Made by a program: the position numbers and the translations under genes. A stretch of 64,000 nt of DNA from Rathayibacter tritici (lineage in GTDB: Bacteria; Actinomycetota; Actinomycetes; Actinomycetales; Microbacteriaceae). A model generated the notes under the pieces. The model made no database searches and was not told the DNA's origin. It saw only the letters and a program-made list of their open reading frames with translations. This document shows positions 9,549-18,223 of this stretch, piece after piece; within the stretch, counting starts at the first letter, position 1, and each line of letters starts with the position of its first letter. The stretch is from the NCBI RefSeq assembly GCF_002932875.1, contig NZ_PSWS01000062.1, positions 62,001-126,000 on the forward strand, given 5' to 3'.

Positions 9549-10094
9549 TCAGCCGGCGCGGCGGGAGGCGCGGCGCTGCGCGAGTTCGTCGGTGGGATCG
9601 ACCGACTGGTGGTCGAGTTCGACCAGGCTCGACTCGACCTCACGGAGCACCTTGCCGACGGCGATACCGAAAACGCCCTGGCCCCGGCTGAGCAGGTCGA
9701 TGACCTCGTCGTCCGACGTGCAGAGGTAGACGCTCGCGCCGTCGCTCATCAGTGTCGTCTGCGCGAGATCATCGACTCCGGACTCGCGGAGCTGCGTGAC
9801 GGCCGTGCGGATCTGCTGGAGCGAGATACCGGTGTCGAGGAGACGCTTGACGAGCTTCAGGACGAGAATGTCGCGGAAGCCGTAGAGGCGCTGTGTGCCG
9901 GAGCCGGAGGCGCCGCGGACGGTGGGCTCGACGAGCCCGGTGCGGGCCCAGTAGTCGAGCTGGCGGTAGGTGATGCCGGCAGCGCGGGCCGCGACGGCCC
10001 CTCGGTAGCCAGCGTCGGCGTCGAGTTCGGGCAGTCCGTCGGTAAACAGGAGGAGGTCGCGCTGGCCGCTGACGTCGCGGCTGACTTCTCTCAT
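9549..10094 (-). CDS. MerR-family regulator (Rv1830/MerR1-like)
   Basis: A 181-residue cytosolic DNA-binding protein with a winged helix-turn-helix: GYRGAVAARAAGITYRQLDYWARTGL at about 29-54, then RLYGFRDILVLKLVKRLLDTGIS. It lacks the metal-binding cysteines of classical MerR. Family and position (next to ftsR and garA) match the conserved mycobacterial Rv1827-Rv1830 set, so it is likely a growth or cell-cycle regulator. The five-residue start MREVS is preceded by AGGCACAGGA. A candidate promoter and a perfect palindrome lie just upstream. Confidence 0.87.
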   Translation of the reverse strand: MREVSRDVSGQRDLLLFTDGLPELDADAGYRGAVAARAAGITYRQLDYWARTGLVEPTVRGASGSGTQRLYGFRDILVLKLVKRLLDTGISLQQIRTAVTQLRESGVDDLAQTTLMSDGASVYLCTSDDEVIDLLSRGQGVFGIAVGKVLREVESSLVELDHQSVDPTDELAQRRASRRAG

Positions 10095-10107
10095 TCCTGT
10101 GCCTTTC

Positions 10108-10126
10108 GGATCCGGACGCCGGATCC
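10108..10126 (-). promoter_or_regulatory. perfect 8-3-8 palindrome in the merR leader
   Basis: GGATCCGG-ACG-CCGGATCC is a perfect inverted repeat 14 bases before the merR start codon. It could be an autoregulatory operator or a leader hairpin. Being downstream of the candidate promoter at 10143-10171, it would be transcribed. Confidence 0.5.
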
Positions 10127-10142
10127 TCCGAACGCGCTCCCT

Positions 10143-10171
10143 ACCGTACCGACCGGGACCGGCCGAGTAAA
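10143..10171 (-). promoter_or_regulatory. candidate sigma-70-type promoter of the Rv1830-like merR gene
   Basis: Reading on the minus strand, TTTACT (10166-10171) and TACGGT (10143-10148) are separated by exactly 17 bases. The spacer is itself rich in CCGG/GGCC dyads. No experimental support. Confidence 0.4.
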
Positions 10172-10233
10172 CGACATCGGCCTCGGGGTCGCGGCGTGTC
10201 GCACGGGGCCCTCCGCTGCGGGCGGAGCGGCGC

Positions 10234-10938
10234 TCACGAGCGGGCGATCCGCGAGAGGGCGCTGCGCACCATCGCCCCGCGGATCGTGCCCAGCTGGGCG
10301 GCCAGGCTCACCGCGTTCTCGGCGGCGCCGGCCGACCCCGAAGCCTCGCCGCGGCGCGCACTCGAGGCGACGACGCTCTCGATGAGGGACATTTCGCGTT
10401 CGACGGCGACCCGCAGCGGTCGGAGGTGGCGCGGCTCGATGCCCGAGCGGCCGAGGTCGACGAGTGCCTTGAGCGTTGTCACGGCCTCGTCGCCGAACAC
10501 GTCCCCGCCTCGCACGAGACCCGCGGCGATCGCCTCCTGAACGAGGGCGGGCGTGGCGCCGGACTCGGCCACCAGCCCTTGCCTGGTCAGCCGGGTGGCC
10601 GGGCCGAGGAGCGAGGCTCCAGGACCCCCGACGCCCGCGGGCAGCGTGGGCTCGCGTCCGGCATCGATGTCGTCGAGGTATCCGCGGATCACTTTGAGCG
10701 GCAGGTAGTGGTCACGCTGCAGCGCGAGGATCATCCGGAGTCGCTCGACGTCGGACGGGGAGAACTTGCGGTACCCGGAGTCGGTGCGGGCCGGCGAGAC
10801 GAGCCCCTGCTCCTCCAAGAAGCGCAACTTGGACGGGGTGACATCCGGGAACTCAGTGGTCAGCCGGGCCAGCACCTGCCCGATGCTCAGCAGAGCGGCG
10901 GAACCGGTGGGGAGGGCGCGCGCCGAGGAGCGGCCCAC
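10234..10938 (-). CDS. ftsR: MerR-family cell-division regulator FtsR
   Basis: A 234-residue regulator whose N-terminal MerR domain (SIGQVLARLTTEFPDVTPSK, then LRFLEEQGLVSPART and YRKFSPSDVERLRMIL) matches the FtsR/Rv1828 family. In Corynebacterium glutamicum FtsR activates ftsZ (family knowledge). The domain covers about residues 17-95, and the C-terminal part is helical. It starts four bases after the garA stop on the same strand, so garA and ftsR are almost certainly cotranscribed. Confidence 0.9.
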   Translation of the reverse strand: MGRSSARALPTGSAALLSIGQVLARLTTEFPDVTPSKLRFLEEQGLVSPARTDSGYRKFSPSDVERLRMILALQRDHYLPLKVIRGYLDDIDAGREPTLPAGVGGPGASLLGPATRLTRQGLVAESGATPALVQEAIAAGLVRGGDVFGDEAVTTLKALVDLGRSGIEPRHLRPLRVAVEREMSLIESVVASSARRGEASGSAGAAENAVSLAAQLGTIRGAMVRSALSRIARS

Positions 10939-10941
10939 GGC

Positions 10942-11430
10942 TCACGCGTCCGGAGCAGCGACGAGGTCGGCGCGGGACGCGTAGAAGGTGAGGCGGAACT
11001 TGCCGACCTGCACCTCGGAGCCGTCGGTGAGGATCGCGGACTCGATCCGAACCCCGTCGAAGTAGGTGCCGTTCAGGGAGCCGAGGTCGTGGACCTCGAA
11101 GGAGGTGCCCCGACGAACGAACTCCGCGTGCCGACGCGAGACCGTGACGTCGTCGAGGAAGATGCCCGCGTCGGGGTGACGGCCGACCGTCGTCGAGTCG
11201 GTGTCGAGGAGGAACCGGGCGCCGGTGTTGGGCCCGCGACGCACGACGAGCAGCGCCGAGCCGGAGGGCAGGGCACCGACGGCCTCGGCCTCCTCGCGGG
11301 ACGCGCGGTTGTCGAGAGCGGCGAGCTGGGCGCCGATGTCGTCGGTGAACGTCAGAGTCGTCTCCGTCGACGGCTCACCGGGAACGGACTTGTGCTGGGC
11401 GGATGATGCTCCACCGACGGGCTCGACCAA
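10942..11430 (-). CDS. garA: FHA-domain metabolic regulator GarA/OdhI
   Basis: Phosphothreonine-binding protein that, unphosphorylated, inhibits 2-oxoglutarate dehydrogenase and glutamate dehydrogenase in actinobacteria. The 162-residue protein has the N-terminal kinase-target motif ETT at residues 23-25. It has a full FHA domain at about 60-155 with GR (83-84), SRRH (98-101) and NGT (120-122), the phosphate-contact residues. The double-Thr motif is the hallmark of GarA/OdhI as against other FHA proteins. It lies 10 bases after pgsA and 4 bases before ftsR. Confidence 0.92.
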   Translation of the reverse strand: MVEPVGGASSAQHKSVPGEPSTETTLTFTDDIGAQLAALDNRASREEAEAVGALPSGSALLVVRRGPNTGARFLLDTDSTTVGRHPDAGIFLDDVTVSRRHAEFVRRGTSFEVHDLGSLNGTYFDGVRIESAILTDGSEVQVGKFRLTFYASRADLVAAPDA

Positions 11431-11440
11431 GACGTACCTC

Positions 11441-12061
11441 CTATCCGCTCAGCGTATCCGAATCGTGACCCTCGCCGGACCCGTGAGCACCTGAGCGGAC
11501 CCCGAGGACGAGGTCCCGGGTCTGCACGGCATAGACGACCCCGGCCCACCAGTAGAGGAACGCGCCCCAGAGCGCGAACGCCCAGGCGATGGGCAGGGAG
11601 GCGGGCGACAGCGCCGGGAAGGCCTGCCCCAGCATGATCAGCGGGAGGGCGTAGAAGAGGCAGAAGGTCGCGAATTTACCCAGGTGGTGCACGGGAAGCG
11701 GGCCGTAGCCGTGACTGGCCAGGACGACCGCCAGCACGACGAGCATGAGGTCGCGGGCCAGCAGCACCGCCACGAGCCACCAGGGCACCAGCCCACGGGC
11801 GGCGAGCCCCACAACGGTGGCGAAGATGTAGAGCCGGTCGGCGGCGGGATCGAGGACGCGGCCCAGGCGCGTCATCTGGTCGAAGCGGCGCGCGATCCAG
11901 CCGTCGAGGTAGTCGGTGAGGCTCGAGACGACGAGAGCGAGGAGCGCGAGGGCGTCCTCACCGGAGACAACCAGCACGAGGAAGACGGGCACCAGCGCCA
12001 GGCGCACCAGGCTGAGGACGTTCGGGACCGTCCAGATCCGGTCCTCACCGGTGCGTGCCAT
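11441..12061 (-). CDS. pgsA: CDP-alcohol phosphatidyltransferase (PgsA2-like)
   Basis: Transfers a phosphatidyl group from CDP-diacylglycerol to an alcohol in phospholipid synthesis at the inner membrane. The 206-residue protein has several membrane helices and the complete family signature D50-YLDG-WIAR-(8)-G67-RVL-D71-PAA-D75. Synteny with garA suggests the mycobacterial PgsA2 (Rv1822) group, annotated as a phosphatidylglycerophosphate or cardiolipin synthase. The alcohol acceptor cannot be decided from the sequence. First gene of the pgsA-garA-ftsR run. Confidence 0.88.
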   Translation of the reverse strand: MARTGEDRIWTVPNVLSLVRLALVPVFLVLVVSGEDALALLALVVSSLTDYLDGWIARRFDQMTRLGRVLDPAADRLYIFATVVGLAARGLVPWWLVAVLLARDLMLVVLAVVLASHGYGPLPVHHLGKFATFCLFYALPLIMLGQAFPALSPASLPIAWAFALWGAFLYWWAGVVYAVQTRDLVLGVRSGAHGSGEGHDSDTLSG

Positions 12062-12095
12062 GCGCCCAGCCTAGGCGGGGCGCACTGCGGCGGGC

Positions 12096-13565
12096 TCAGC
12101 GCTTGTCGCGCCAGACGCGCTCGAAGGGCAGGCGCCAGGCGTGCGGAGCGATCAGCTGGTGGATCGCGTTCGGCCCCCAGGAGCCGGGCGCGTAGAGGCG
12201 GACGGGCGGCGGGTCCTGCAGAAGGGGCGCCGACACCTCCCACAGCCGCTCGATACCCTCGGCCGTCGTGAACAGGGTGTGGTCTCCGCGCATCGCGTCG
12301 AGGATCAGGCGCTCGTAGGCCTCGAGCGCGTCGCCGGCGCGATCGGTCTCCTGCAGCGCGAACTGCATGCTCAGCTTGTCCAACCGCATCCCGGGGCCCG
12401 GCCGCTTCCCGTAGAAGGAGAGCGAGACCTTCGAGGCGTCGGCGAGGTCGAACGTGAGGTGGTCGGGGCCGTGCGCGCCGACTCCGGAGCCCTGGGGGAA
12501 CATGCTCTTCGGCGGCTCGCGGAACGCGATCGAGATGATGCGCTGGCCCTCCGCCATCCGCTTGCCGGTGCGGAGGTAGAACGGGACACCGGCCCAGCGC
12601 CAATTGTCGATCTCGCACTTCAGCGCGACGAAGGTGTCGGTCTCGGAGTCGGCGGCGACGCCGGGCTCGTCACGGTAGCCGATGTACTGGCCCCGCACGA
12701 CGTTCTCGGGGTTCAGCGGGCGCATCGAGCGGAAGACCTTGTTCTTCTCCTCGCTGATCGCCTGCGGCTCGAGCGCGGTCGGCGGCTCCATCGCCATGAA
12801 GGCGAGCACCTGGAAGAGGTGGGTGACCACCATGTCCTTGTAGGCGCCGGTCGACTCGTAGAACTCGGCGCGGCGGTCCAGCGTGAGGCGCTCGGGGATG
12901 TCGATCTGAACGTGATCGATGAAGTTGCGGTTCCAGATCGGCTCGAACAGGCCATTGGCGAAGCGGAAGGCGAGGATGTTCTGCGCCGGCTCCTTGCCGA
13001 GGAAGTGGTCGATCCGGAAGATCTGCTCCTCGCCGAAGGTCTCGTGCAGCTCGGCGTTGAGCACGACGGCGCTCTCGAGGTCGACGCCGAACGGCTTCTC
13101 CATGATGATCCGCGACCGCTCGACCAGGCCGGCCTCGGCGAGCATTCGCACGACCGAGAGCGCCGCCCTGGGCGGAACGCTGAGGTAGTGCAGGCGGCTG
13201 ACGTCCGGGCCCAGGACCGCCTCGGCGTCGGTCACGGCGGCCGCCAGTGCGGCGGGGCCGGCGGACTGCGGGACGTAGCGGAGCTTGGAGGCGAATTCAT
13301 CCCACTGCGCCGGCGTGAGGGAGCGGCTGCCGAACTCGTCGTAGGCGAGCTTCGCGAAGGCACGGAACGAGTCGTCGTCGTGCTCTTCGAGCGAGGTACC
13401 GACGATCTGCAGATCGGGAGCGAGGGAGGAGAGCGCGAGGTGGGCCATGCCCGGGATGAGCTTGCGCCGGGCCAGATCGCCGACAGCGCCGAACAGCACG
13501 ACGACGTGAGGTGCTGCCTGCTCGGTCTGAACGGCGGGAGCGGAGGGTGCGGTTGTCACGGTCAC
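12096..13565 (-). CDS. zwf: glucose-6-phosphate 1-dehydrogenase
   Basis: Oxidises glucose 6-phosphate to 6-phosphogluconolactone with NAD(P), feeding the oxidative pentose phosphate path. The 489-residue protein has the catalytic RIDHFLGKE at 184-192 (His187), EKPFG at 156-160 and the nucleotide motif FGAVGDLARRK, where Val replaces the usual Ser/Thr. It stands alone, without tkt, tal, opcA or pgl, so it may be a second copy besides an operon-borne zwf elsewhere. It is divergent from ppc with only 74 bases between the starts. Confidence 0.95.
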   Translation of the reverse strand: MTVTTAPSAPAVQTEQAAPHVVVLFGAVGDLARRKLIPGMAHLALSSLAPDLQIVGTSLEEHDDDSFRAFAKLAYDEFGSRSLTPAQWDEFASKLRYVPQSAGPAALAAAVTDAEAVLGPDVSRLHYLSVPPRAALSVVRMLAEAGLVERSRIIMEKPFGVDLESAVVLNAELHETFGEEQIFRIDHFLGKEPAQNILAFRFANGLFEPIWNRNFIDHVQIDIPERLTLDRRAEFYESTGAYKDMVVTHLFQVLAFMAMEPPTALEPQAISEEKNKVFRSMRPLNPENVVRGQYIGYRDEPGVAADSETDTFVALKCEIDNWRWAGVPFYLRTGKRMAEGQRIISIAFREPPKSMFPQGSGVGAHGPDHLTFDLADASKVSLSFYGKRPGPGMRLDKLSMQFALQETDRAGDALEAYERLILDAMRGDHTLFTTAEGIERLWEVSAPLLQDPPPVRLYAPGSWGPNAIHQLIAPHAWRLPFERVWRDKR

Positions 13566-13639
13566 TCCTTGATCATTCCAGTTCGGATCGTGACCGCGGC
13601 GTCGTGTGCTGGATACGCGCCGCCGCTAAGGTCTCTCCC

Positions 13640-16318
13640 GTGCCTTCGTTCTCCGACGCGTCCGCCGCACCCGCCTCCTCCGCCGCCCCGTCCTCCGCCG
13701 ACGGGACGACCGCGCCCGTGCTCGAGGAGAGGATCCGCGCCGACGTCCATCTTCTGGGCGAACTGCTCGGCCAGGTCCTGCGCGAATCGGGTGAGCCCGC
13801 GCTCTACGAGGACGTGGAGCGCCTCAGGGCTCTGACGATCAGCGCCTACGACAGCGGCGACGCGGCGGGGACGGCCGAGGCGGAGGAGTTCGTGGCCTCG
13901 CTCTCGCTCGAGCGCGCCGAGGAGGTGGCCCGAGCCTTCACCTGCTACTTCCATCTCGTCAACGTGGCGGAGGAGTTCCACCGGGTGCGGGTGCTGCGCC
14001 GCCGCGAGGCGGATGCAGGCGCGCAGTCGCCGGAGGATTCGATCCTCGCCTCGATGCGCCGCCTCACCGGCGAGCTCGGCGAGGCCGAGGCGTTCGCACG
14101 CCTCTCCCGCCTGGAGTTCCGCCCCGTTCTGACGGCGCACCCGACCGAGGCCCGCCGTCGTGCGGTTGCCTCGACCATCCGGCGCATCAGCGACCTGCTC
14201 GAGCAGCGCGACGATCCGCGCATGGGCGGAGTCGTGCTGGTCGAGATCCGTCGTCGGCTGCTGGCCGAGGTCGACACTCTCTGGCGCACGGCGCCGCTGC
14301 GCGAGTCGAAGCCGACTCCGCTGGACGAGGTGCGCACGGCGATGAGCGTGTTCGACGAGTCGCTGTTCTCGGTGCTCCCCCGGGTCTACCGCCGCCTCGA
14401 CGACGCCCTGCTCGGTGAGGGCTCGGGCACGCGCGCGCCGGTCGCGCCGGCCTTCGTCCGCCTGGGCACCTGGATCGGCGGTGATCGCGACGGTAACCCG
14501 TTCGTCACGGCCGAGACGACCCTCGCGGCGGTCGACATCGCCTCGGAGCACGTCCTGATGGGCCTCGAGCGCGTCGCCCGTCGCGTGGGCCGCGCGCTGA
14601 CGCTCGATGCGTCGACCACTCCGCCCTCCGCCGCCGTCGAGGCGCTCTGGGCGTCCTGCGTCGAGCGCGCCCCCGAGCTCGCCACCGACATCGCCGAGCG
14701 CTCCCCCAACGAGACGCACCGGCGGGTCCTGCTCTTCGCGGCCGAGCGCCTGGCCGCGACACGCTCCGAGGGGCCGCTGGCCTACTCCGCCGCCACCGAG
14801 CTGCTCGGCGAGCTGCGCACGCTGCAGGAGTCCCTGGTCGAGGCCGACGACGTCCGCGCGGCCTACGGCGACCTGCAGGACTTCGTCTGGCAGCTCGAGA
14901 CCTTCGGCTTCCACCTGGCCGAGATCGAGGTGCGCCAGCACTCGAAGGTCCACCGCGAGACGATCGCCGCACTCCGCGCCGGCGAGGAGCTGGATGATCG
15001 TGGCCGCGAGGTCTTGGCGGTGTTCCGCGCGATCGCGAGGGTCCAGGAGCGCTTCGGCACCGGTGCCGCGCGGCGCTACATCGTCTCGTTCACGCAGTCG
15101 GCCGACGACCTCCGCACGGTCTTCGAGCTGGCGGAGGCGGCCACCGACGGCGAGCCGCCGATCATCGACGCGGTCCCGCTCTTCGAGACCTTCGCCGACC
15201 TCGACGCGTCCACCGACATCCTCGCCGAGATGATCCGCCTCCCTCAGGTGCAGGCGCGCCTCGCGGCGACGGGCAACCGCCTCGAGGTGATGCTGGGCTA
15301 CTCCGACTCGTCGAAGGACGTCGGACCGGTCTCGGCGACGCTCGCGCTCTACGACGCGCAGGCGCGCATCGCGCAGTGGGCGGCCGACGAGGGGATCGTG
15401 CTGACGCTGTTCCACGGCCGCGGCGGCGCGCTCGGTCGCGGCGGCGGGCCGGCCAACCGTGCCGTGCTCGCGCAGCCGCCGGGATCGGTGGACGGCCGCT
15501 TCAAGCTGACGGAGCAGGGCGAGGTCATCTTCGCCCGCTACGGCAACCCGGACATCGCGACCCGGCACATCGAGCAGGTGGCGGGCGCGACGCTGCTCGC
15601 CTCCTCCCCCGCGGTCGGCGAGCGCAATGCCGCAGCCGCGGAGCGCTTCGCCGAGGTCGCCGCGACGATGGACCGCGAGTCGCGCCGCCGCTTCTTCGAG
15701 CTGGTGAAGGCCGACGGCTTCGCGCCGTGGTTCGCCCGGGTGACCCCGCAGGAGGAGGTGGGCCTGCTCGCGCTCGGCTCGCGTCCCGCCCGTCGCGGGC
15801 TCTCCGTCGAATCGCTCGAGGACCTGCGCGCGATCCCCTGGGTCTTCGCGTGGACGCAGGCCCGGGTCAACCTGACCGGCTGGTTCGGTCTGGGCAGTGC
15901 CCTCGAGGCGGTCGGCGACCTGGACCTGCTGCGCGAGGCCTACGCCTCCTGGCCGCTGTTCACGACAATGGTCGACAACGTCGAGATGTCGCTCGCGAAG
16001 ACCGACGAGGGCATCGCCCGCCGCTACCTCGCCCTCGACTCCCGGGACGATCTCGCCGGGCTCGTGCTCGAGGAGATGGCGCTCACCCGCCGGTGGGTGC
16101 TCTCGATCACCGGCGAGGAGAGCCTGCTCACCGGCCACCGCGTGCTCGGCCGCGCGGTGCGGCTGCGCACCCCCTACGTCAACGCGCTCTCGCTCCTGCA
16201 GCTGCGGGCGCTGCGGGCGCTGCGCACCGACCCCGGAGGACCGGGGACAGAGCAGAACCAGCGGTTGCTGCTGCTCGCGGTCAACGGCGTCGCGGCGGGG
16301 TTGCAGAACACGGGCTGA
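13640..16318 (+). CDS. ppc: phosphoenolpyruvate carboxylase
   Basis: Carboxylates phosphoenolpyruvate to oxaloacetate to refill the TCA cycle. The 892-residue protein has the catalytic His167 in VLTAHPTE, GGDRDGNP, the loop FHGRGGALGRGGGP, GYSDSSKDVG and the C-terminal QNTG that contacts the allosteric aspartate site. I chose the GTG at 13640; a longer open frame upstream runs antisense into zwf and lacks homology. The first 25 residues are an Ala/Ser-rich, poorly conserved tail. A strong hairpin follows the gene. Confidence 0.96.
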   Translation: MPSFSDASAAPASSAAPSSADGTTAPVLEERIRADVHLLGELLGQVLRESGEPALYEDVERLRALTISAYDSGDAAGTAEAEEFVASLSLERAEEVARAFTCYFHLVNVAEEFHRVRVLRRREADAGAQSPEDSILASMRRLTGELGEAEAFARLSRLEFRPVLTAHPTEARRRAVASTIRRISDLLEQRDDPRMGGVVLVEIRRRLLAEVDTLWRTAPLRESKPTPLDEVRTAMSVFDESLFSVLPRVYRRLDDALLGEGSGTRAPVAPAFVRLGTWIGGDRDGNPFVTAETTLAAVDIASEHVLMGLERVARRVGRALTLDASTTPPSAAVEALWASCVERAPELATDIAERSPNETHRRVLLFAAERLAATRSEGPLAYSAATELLGELRTLQESLVEADDVRAAYGDLQDFVWQLETFGFHLAEIEVRQHSKVHRETIAALRAGEELDDRGREVLAVFRAIARVQERFGTGAARRYIVSFTQSADDLRTVFELAEAATDGEPPIIDAVPLFETFADLDASTDILAEMIRLPQVQARLAATGNRLEVMLGYSDSSKDVGPVSATLALYDAQARIAQWAADEGIVLTLFHGRGGALGRGGGPANRAVLAQPPGSVDGRFKLTEQGEVIFARYGNPDIATRHIEQVAGATLLASSPAVGERNAAAAERFAEVAATMDRESRRRFFELVKADGFAPWFARVTPQEEVGLLALGSRPARRGLSVESLEDLRAIPWVFAWTQARVNLTGWFGLGSALEAVGDLDLLREAYASWPLFTTMVDNVEMSLAKTDEGIARRYLALDSRDDLAGLVLEEMALTRRWVLSITGEESLLTGHRVLGRAVRLRTPYVNALSLLQLRALRALRTDPGGPGTEQNQRLLLLAVNGVAAGLQNTG

Positions 16319-16334
16319 CCCCGCTCCGGAACGG

Positions 16335-16372
16335 CGGAACCCCCGGCGGCCTCACGGCTGACGGGGGTTCCG
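16335..16372. terminator. hairpin terminator between ppc and trxA
   Basis: CGGAACCCCC (16335-16344) pairs perfectly with GGGGGTTCCG (16363-16372) over 10 bp around an 18-base loop. It lies between the two convergent stop codons, so it can serve both genes. It has no clear T-tract, as is common in high-GC actinobacteria. Confidence 0.75.
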
Positions 16373-16389
16373 GCGCGTCTGCTGGCGGA

Positions 16390-16761
16390 TCAGGCCTGCT
16401 GGGCGGCCTTCGCCTCCTCGTACTGACGGCGCACGTCGTCCATGTCGAGTCCACGGACCTGCTCGATGAGGGTGTCGAGAGCGGGGGCCGGCAGTGCGCC
16501 GGGCTGAGCCATCAGCGGAATGCCGTCGCGGTACACGACGAGGGTGGGGATGGAGGAGATGCCGTAGCTCGCGGCGAGCTGCTGCTGGTCCTCCGTGTCG
16601 ACCTTCGCGAAGGTGATGTCGGCGTTCTTCTCGCTCGTGGCCTCGAAGACCGGAGCGAACTGCTTGCACGGGCCGCACCAGTCGGCCCAGAAGTCGATGA
16701 GGACGATGCCGTCGGCGATCGTCTGGTCGTGAGAGTCGAGGGTCATCGCAGTCGTAGCCAT
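16390..16761 (-). CDS. trxA: thioredoxin
   Basis: Small dithiol oxidoreductase of 123 residues with the active site WCGPC at 28-32 in the context LIDFWADWCGPCKQFAPVFE and the cis-proline SIPTLVVYRDG. I chose the ATG at 16761; a second ATG at 16746 (MTLDSHDQT) is possible. The open frame upstream runs into the NUDIX gene and is not part of it. The tail after the thioredoxin fold (LDMDDVRRQYEEAKAAQQA) is a short charged helix often seen in actinobacterial Trx. Confidence 0.93.
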   Translation of the reverse strand: MATTAMTLDSHDQTIADGIVLIDFWADWCGPCKQFAPVFEATSEKNADITFAKVDTEDQQQLAASYGISSIPTLVVYRDGIPLMAQPGALPAPALDTLIEQVRGLDMDDVRRQYEEAKAAQQA

Positions 16762-16789
16762 GCGGGGTGCAACCGGACTCCCCCGCGGC

Positions 16790-17707
16790 CTATTCCCGGA
16801 GGGGATCGAGGAGCTCGAGCAGCGTCCGCGGCCCGACGGCGGCCGCGCCGAGCGCCTCGATGCGTGCGACGAGACCGCGGTCGGCCGTGACGACGACCGC
16901 CGACTCCTGCCCGCCGACGAGGTCGACGATCGCGTCATCGCCCGACCCTGCGGCCGTGTGCACGGCCACTCGGTCCTCCCCAGCGAGGAGAGCCGTGCGG
17001 GCGGCGCGCGCCGCTCCCTCGAGCACCACAGCGATGCGCGGCCAGACCGTCTCGGCCTCGACTCCCAGAAGACGCCCGGGGACGCCGACGGCCGCGAGCC
17101 GAGCGAGAGCGGCGAGGAGGCGCTCAGCGGCTCCGGCGCGGTCCCGCCACCAGCCGTCGGGGCGCGAGCCGACCACGTTGGCGGCGTCCACGACGAGCAC
17201 CGGGATCGAGGATCCGAGCGCGCGCAGACCCGGCCAGGCCGCTGCGAACCCGGGGTGCAGCGGCAGCGAGTCGACGTCCTCCGGCGCGACCCAGCGCAGC
17301 TCCGTGCTCTCGGCGTCGCTGATGCGCGGGACGAAATGCTCGCGGGCCTCGGCCAGAACGGTCGAGTAGCTCCACGGGCCGATCACGACCACGCTGGAGA
17401 GCACGGGCAGGATCAGTTCGGTGGGGACGCCCGCCTCCTCCTCCGACTCCCGGAGAGCGGCCTCGAACGCCGTCTCCTCCGGATGCCGGGCCCCGCCGGG
17501 CAGGCCCCACGTGTCGCCGAAGTGGCTCCAGCTGACGCGGTGCTGGAGCAGGACGCGGCCGGACGGATCACGCAGGAGCAGTCCGGCGGCGCCGAAGCGG
17601 CCCCAGAAGCGGCGCCCGTCGCCGATCTCGACCCAGCCGTCGCCGAGGGAGGCGTCGAAAGGGTGGCGCGGGAGCTCGGCGTCGGTGCCGGGGTCCTTTC
17701 TGGTCAT
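16790..17707 (-). CDS. NUDIX hydrolase fused to a NYN/PIN-like nuclease domain
   Basis: A 305-residue two-domain protein. Residues about 35-150 form a NUDIX domain with the full box G72 to V94 (GARHPEETAFEAALRESEEE). Residues about 167-303 resemble the NYN (YacP/PIN-like) nuclease fold: LVVDAANVVGSRPDGWWRDR (Asp174, Asn177), GSGDDAIVDLV (Asp257, Asp258) and VVVTADRGLV (Asp276) supply the acidic metal-binding residues. The pair suggests nucleotide-cap or NDP-X removal joined to RNA cleavage, but substrates are unknown. It ends 28 bases before the thioredoxin start and may share its transcript. Confidence 0.8.
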   Translation of the reverse strand: MTRKDPGTDAELPRHPFDASLGDGWVEIGDGRRFWGRFGAAGLLLRDPSGRVLLQHRVSWSHFGDTWGLPGGARHPEETAFEAALRESEEEAGVPTELILPVLSSVVVIGPWSYSTVLAEAREHFVPRISDAESTELRWVAPEDVDSLPLHPGFAAAWPGLRALGSSIPVLVVDAANVVGSRPDGWWRDRAGAAERLLAALARLAAVGVPGRLLGVEAETVWPRIAVVLEGAARAARTALLAGEDRVAVHTAAGSGDDAIVDLVGGQESAVVVTADRGLVARIEALGAAAVGPRTLLELLDPLRE

Positions 17708-17770
17708 GCCCTCCAGCCTCCCACACCGCGGTCACTGCCTCCGCCGCCGCCGACCTGGCACAATCGGACG

Positions 17771-18223
17771 ATGCGCCGCCTGAGACTTCTCCGCCTCGCG
17801 ACGCTCGCCTGGCTCGCGCTGATCGCACTGATCACGCTGACGCCCGCGCCGTACCCGGCAGGCGAGCCGAACTCGCTGATCCGCGGGATCATCGCCTTCC
17901 TCGCCTCGACTCCACTCACCGGCTGGTTCGACTTCGCAGTGGCGGAGTTCACCGCGAACGTGCTGCTCTTCGTGCCGCTCGGTGCGCTGATCGCCGCGCA
18001 GCTGCCGGCGGGGCGGCGCCTGGTGGCCGCGCCGATCGGGCTGGGAGTCTCGGTGGTCGTCGAGACGGCACAGCTGCTCTGGCTGCCCAGCCGTGTCGCC
18101 GATGTGCACGATCTGGTCTCGAACGGCAGCGGCTCGCTGATCGGCGCACTGCTGGTGATCGTGCTGCCACGCCTCTCCCCCCGCTCCCGCTCCCGGAAGG
18201 AATTCACCGCCCGTGCCCGCTGA
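17771..18223 (+). CDS. VanZ-family membrane protein
   Basis: A 150-residue membrane protein with about four hydrophobic helices and the VanZ-like pattern ANVLLFVPLGALIAAQLP, then VVVETAQLLWLPSRVADVHDLVSNGSG. VanZ-like proteins are linked to teicoplanin resistance or envelope functions in some bacteria; the role here is unknown. The ATG at 17771 comes six bases after CACAAT with no ribosome site, so it may be leaderless. Its end overlaps the start of the next gene by 11 bases. Confidence 0.85.
   Translation: MRRLRLLRLATLAWLALIALITLTPAPYPAGEPNSLIRGIIAFLASTPLTGWFDFAVAEFTANVLLFVPLGALIAAQLPAGRRLVAAPIGLGVSVVVETAQLLWLPSRVADVHDLVSNGSGSLIGALLVIVLPRLSPRSRSRKEFTARAR

Noticed and set aside
13511-13639. 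Longer start of ppc
   Set aside because: The extension lies antisense over the zwf start and has no similarity to PEP carboxylases.
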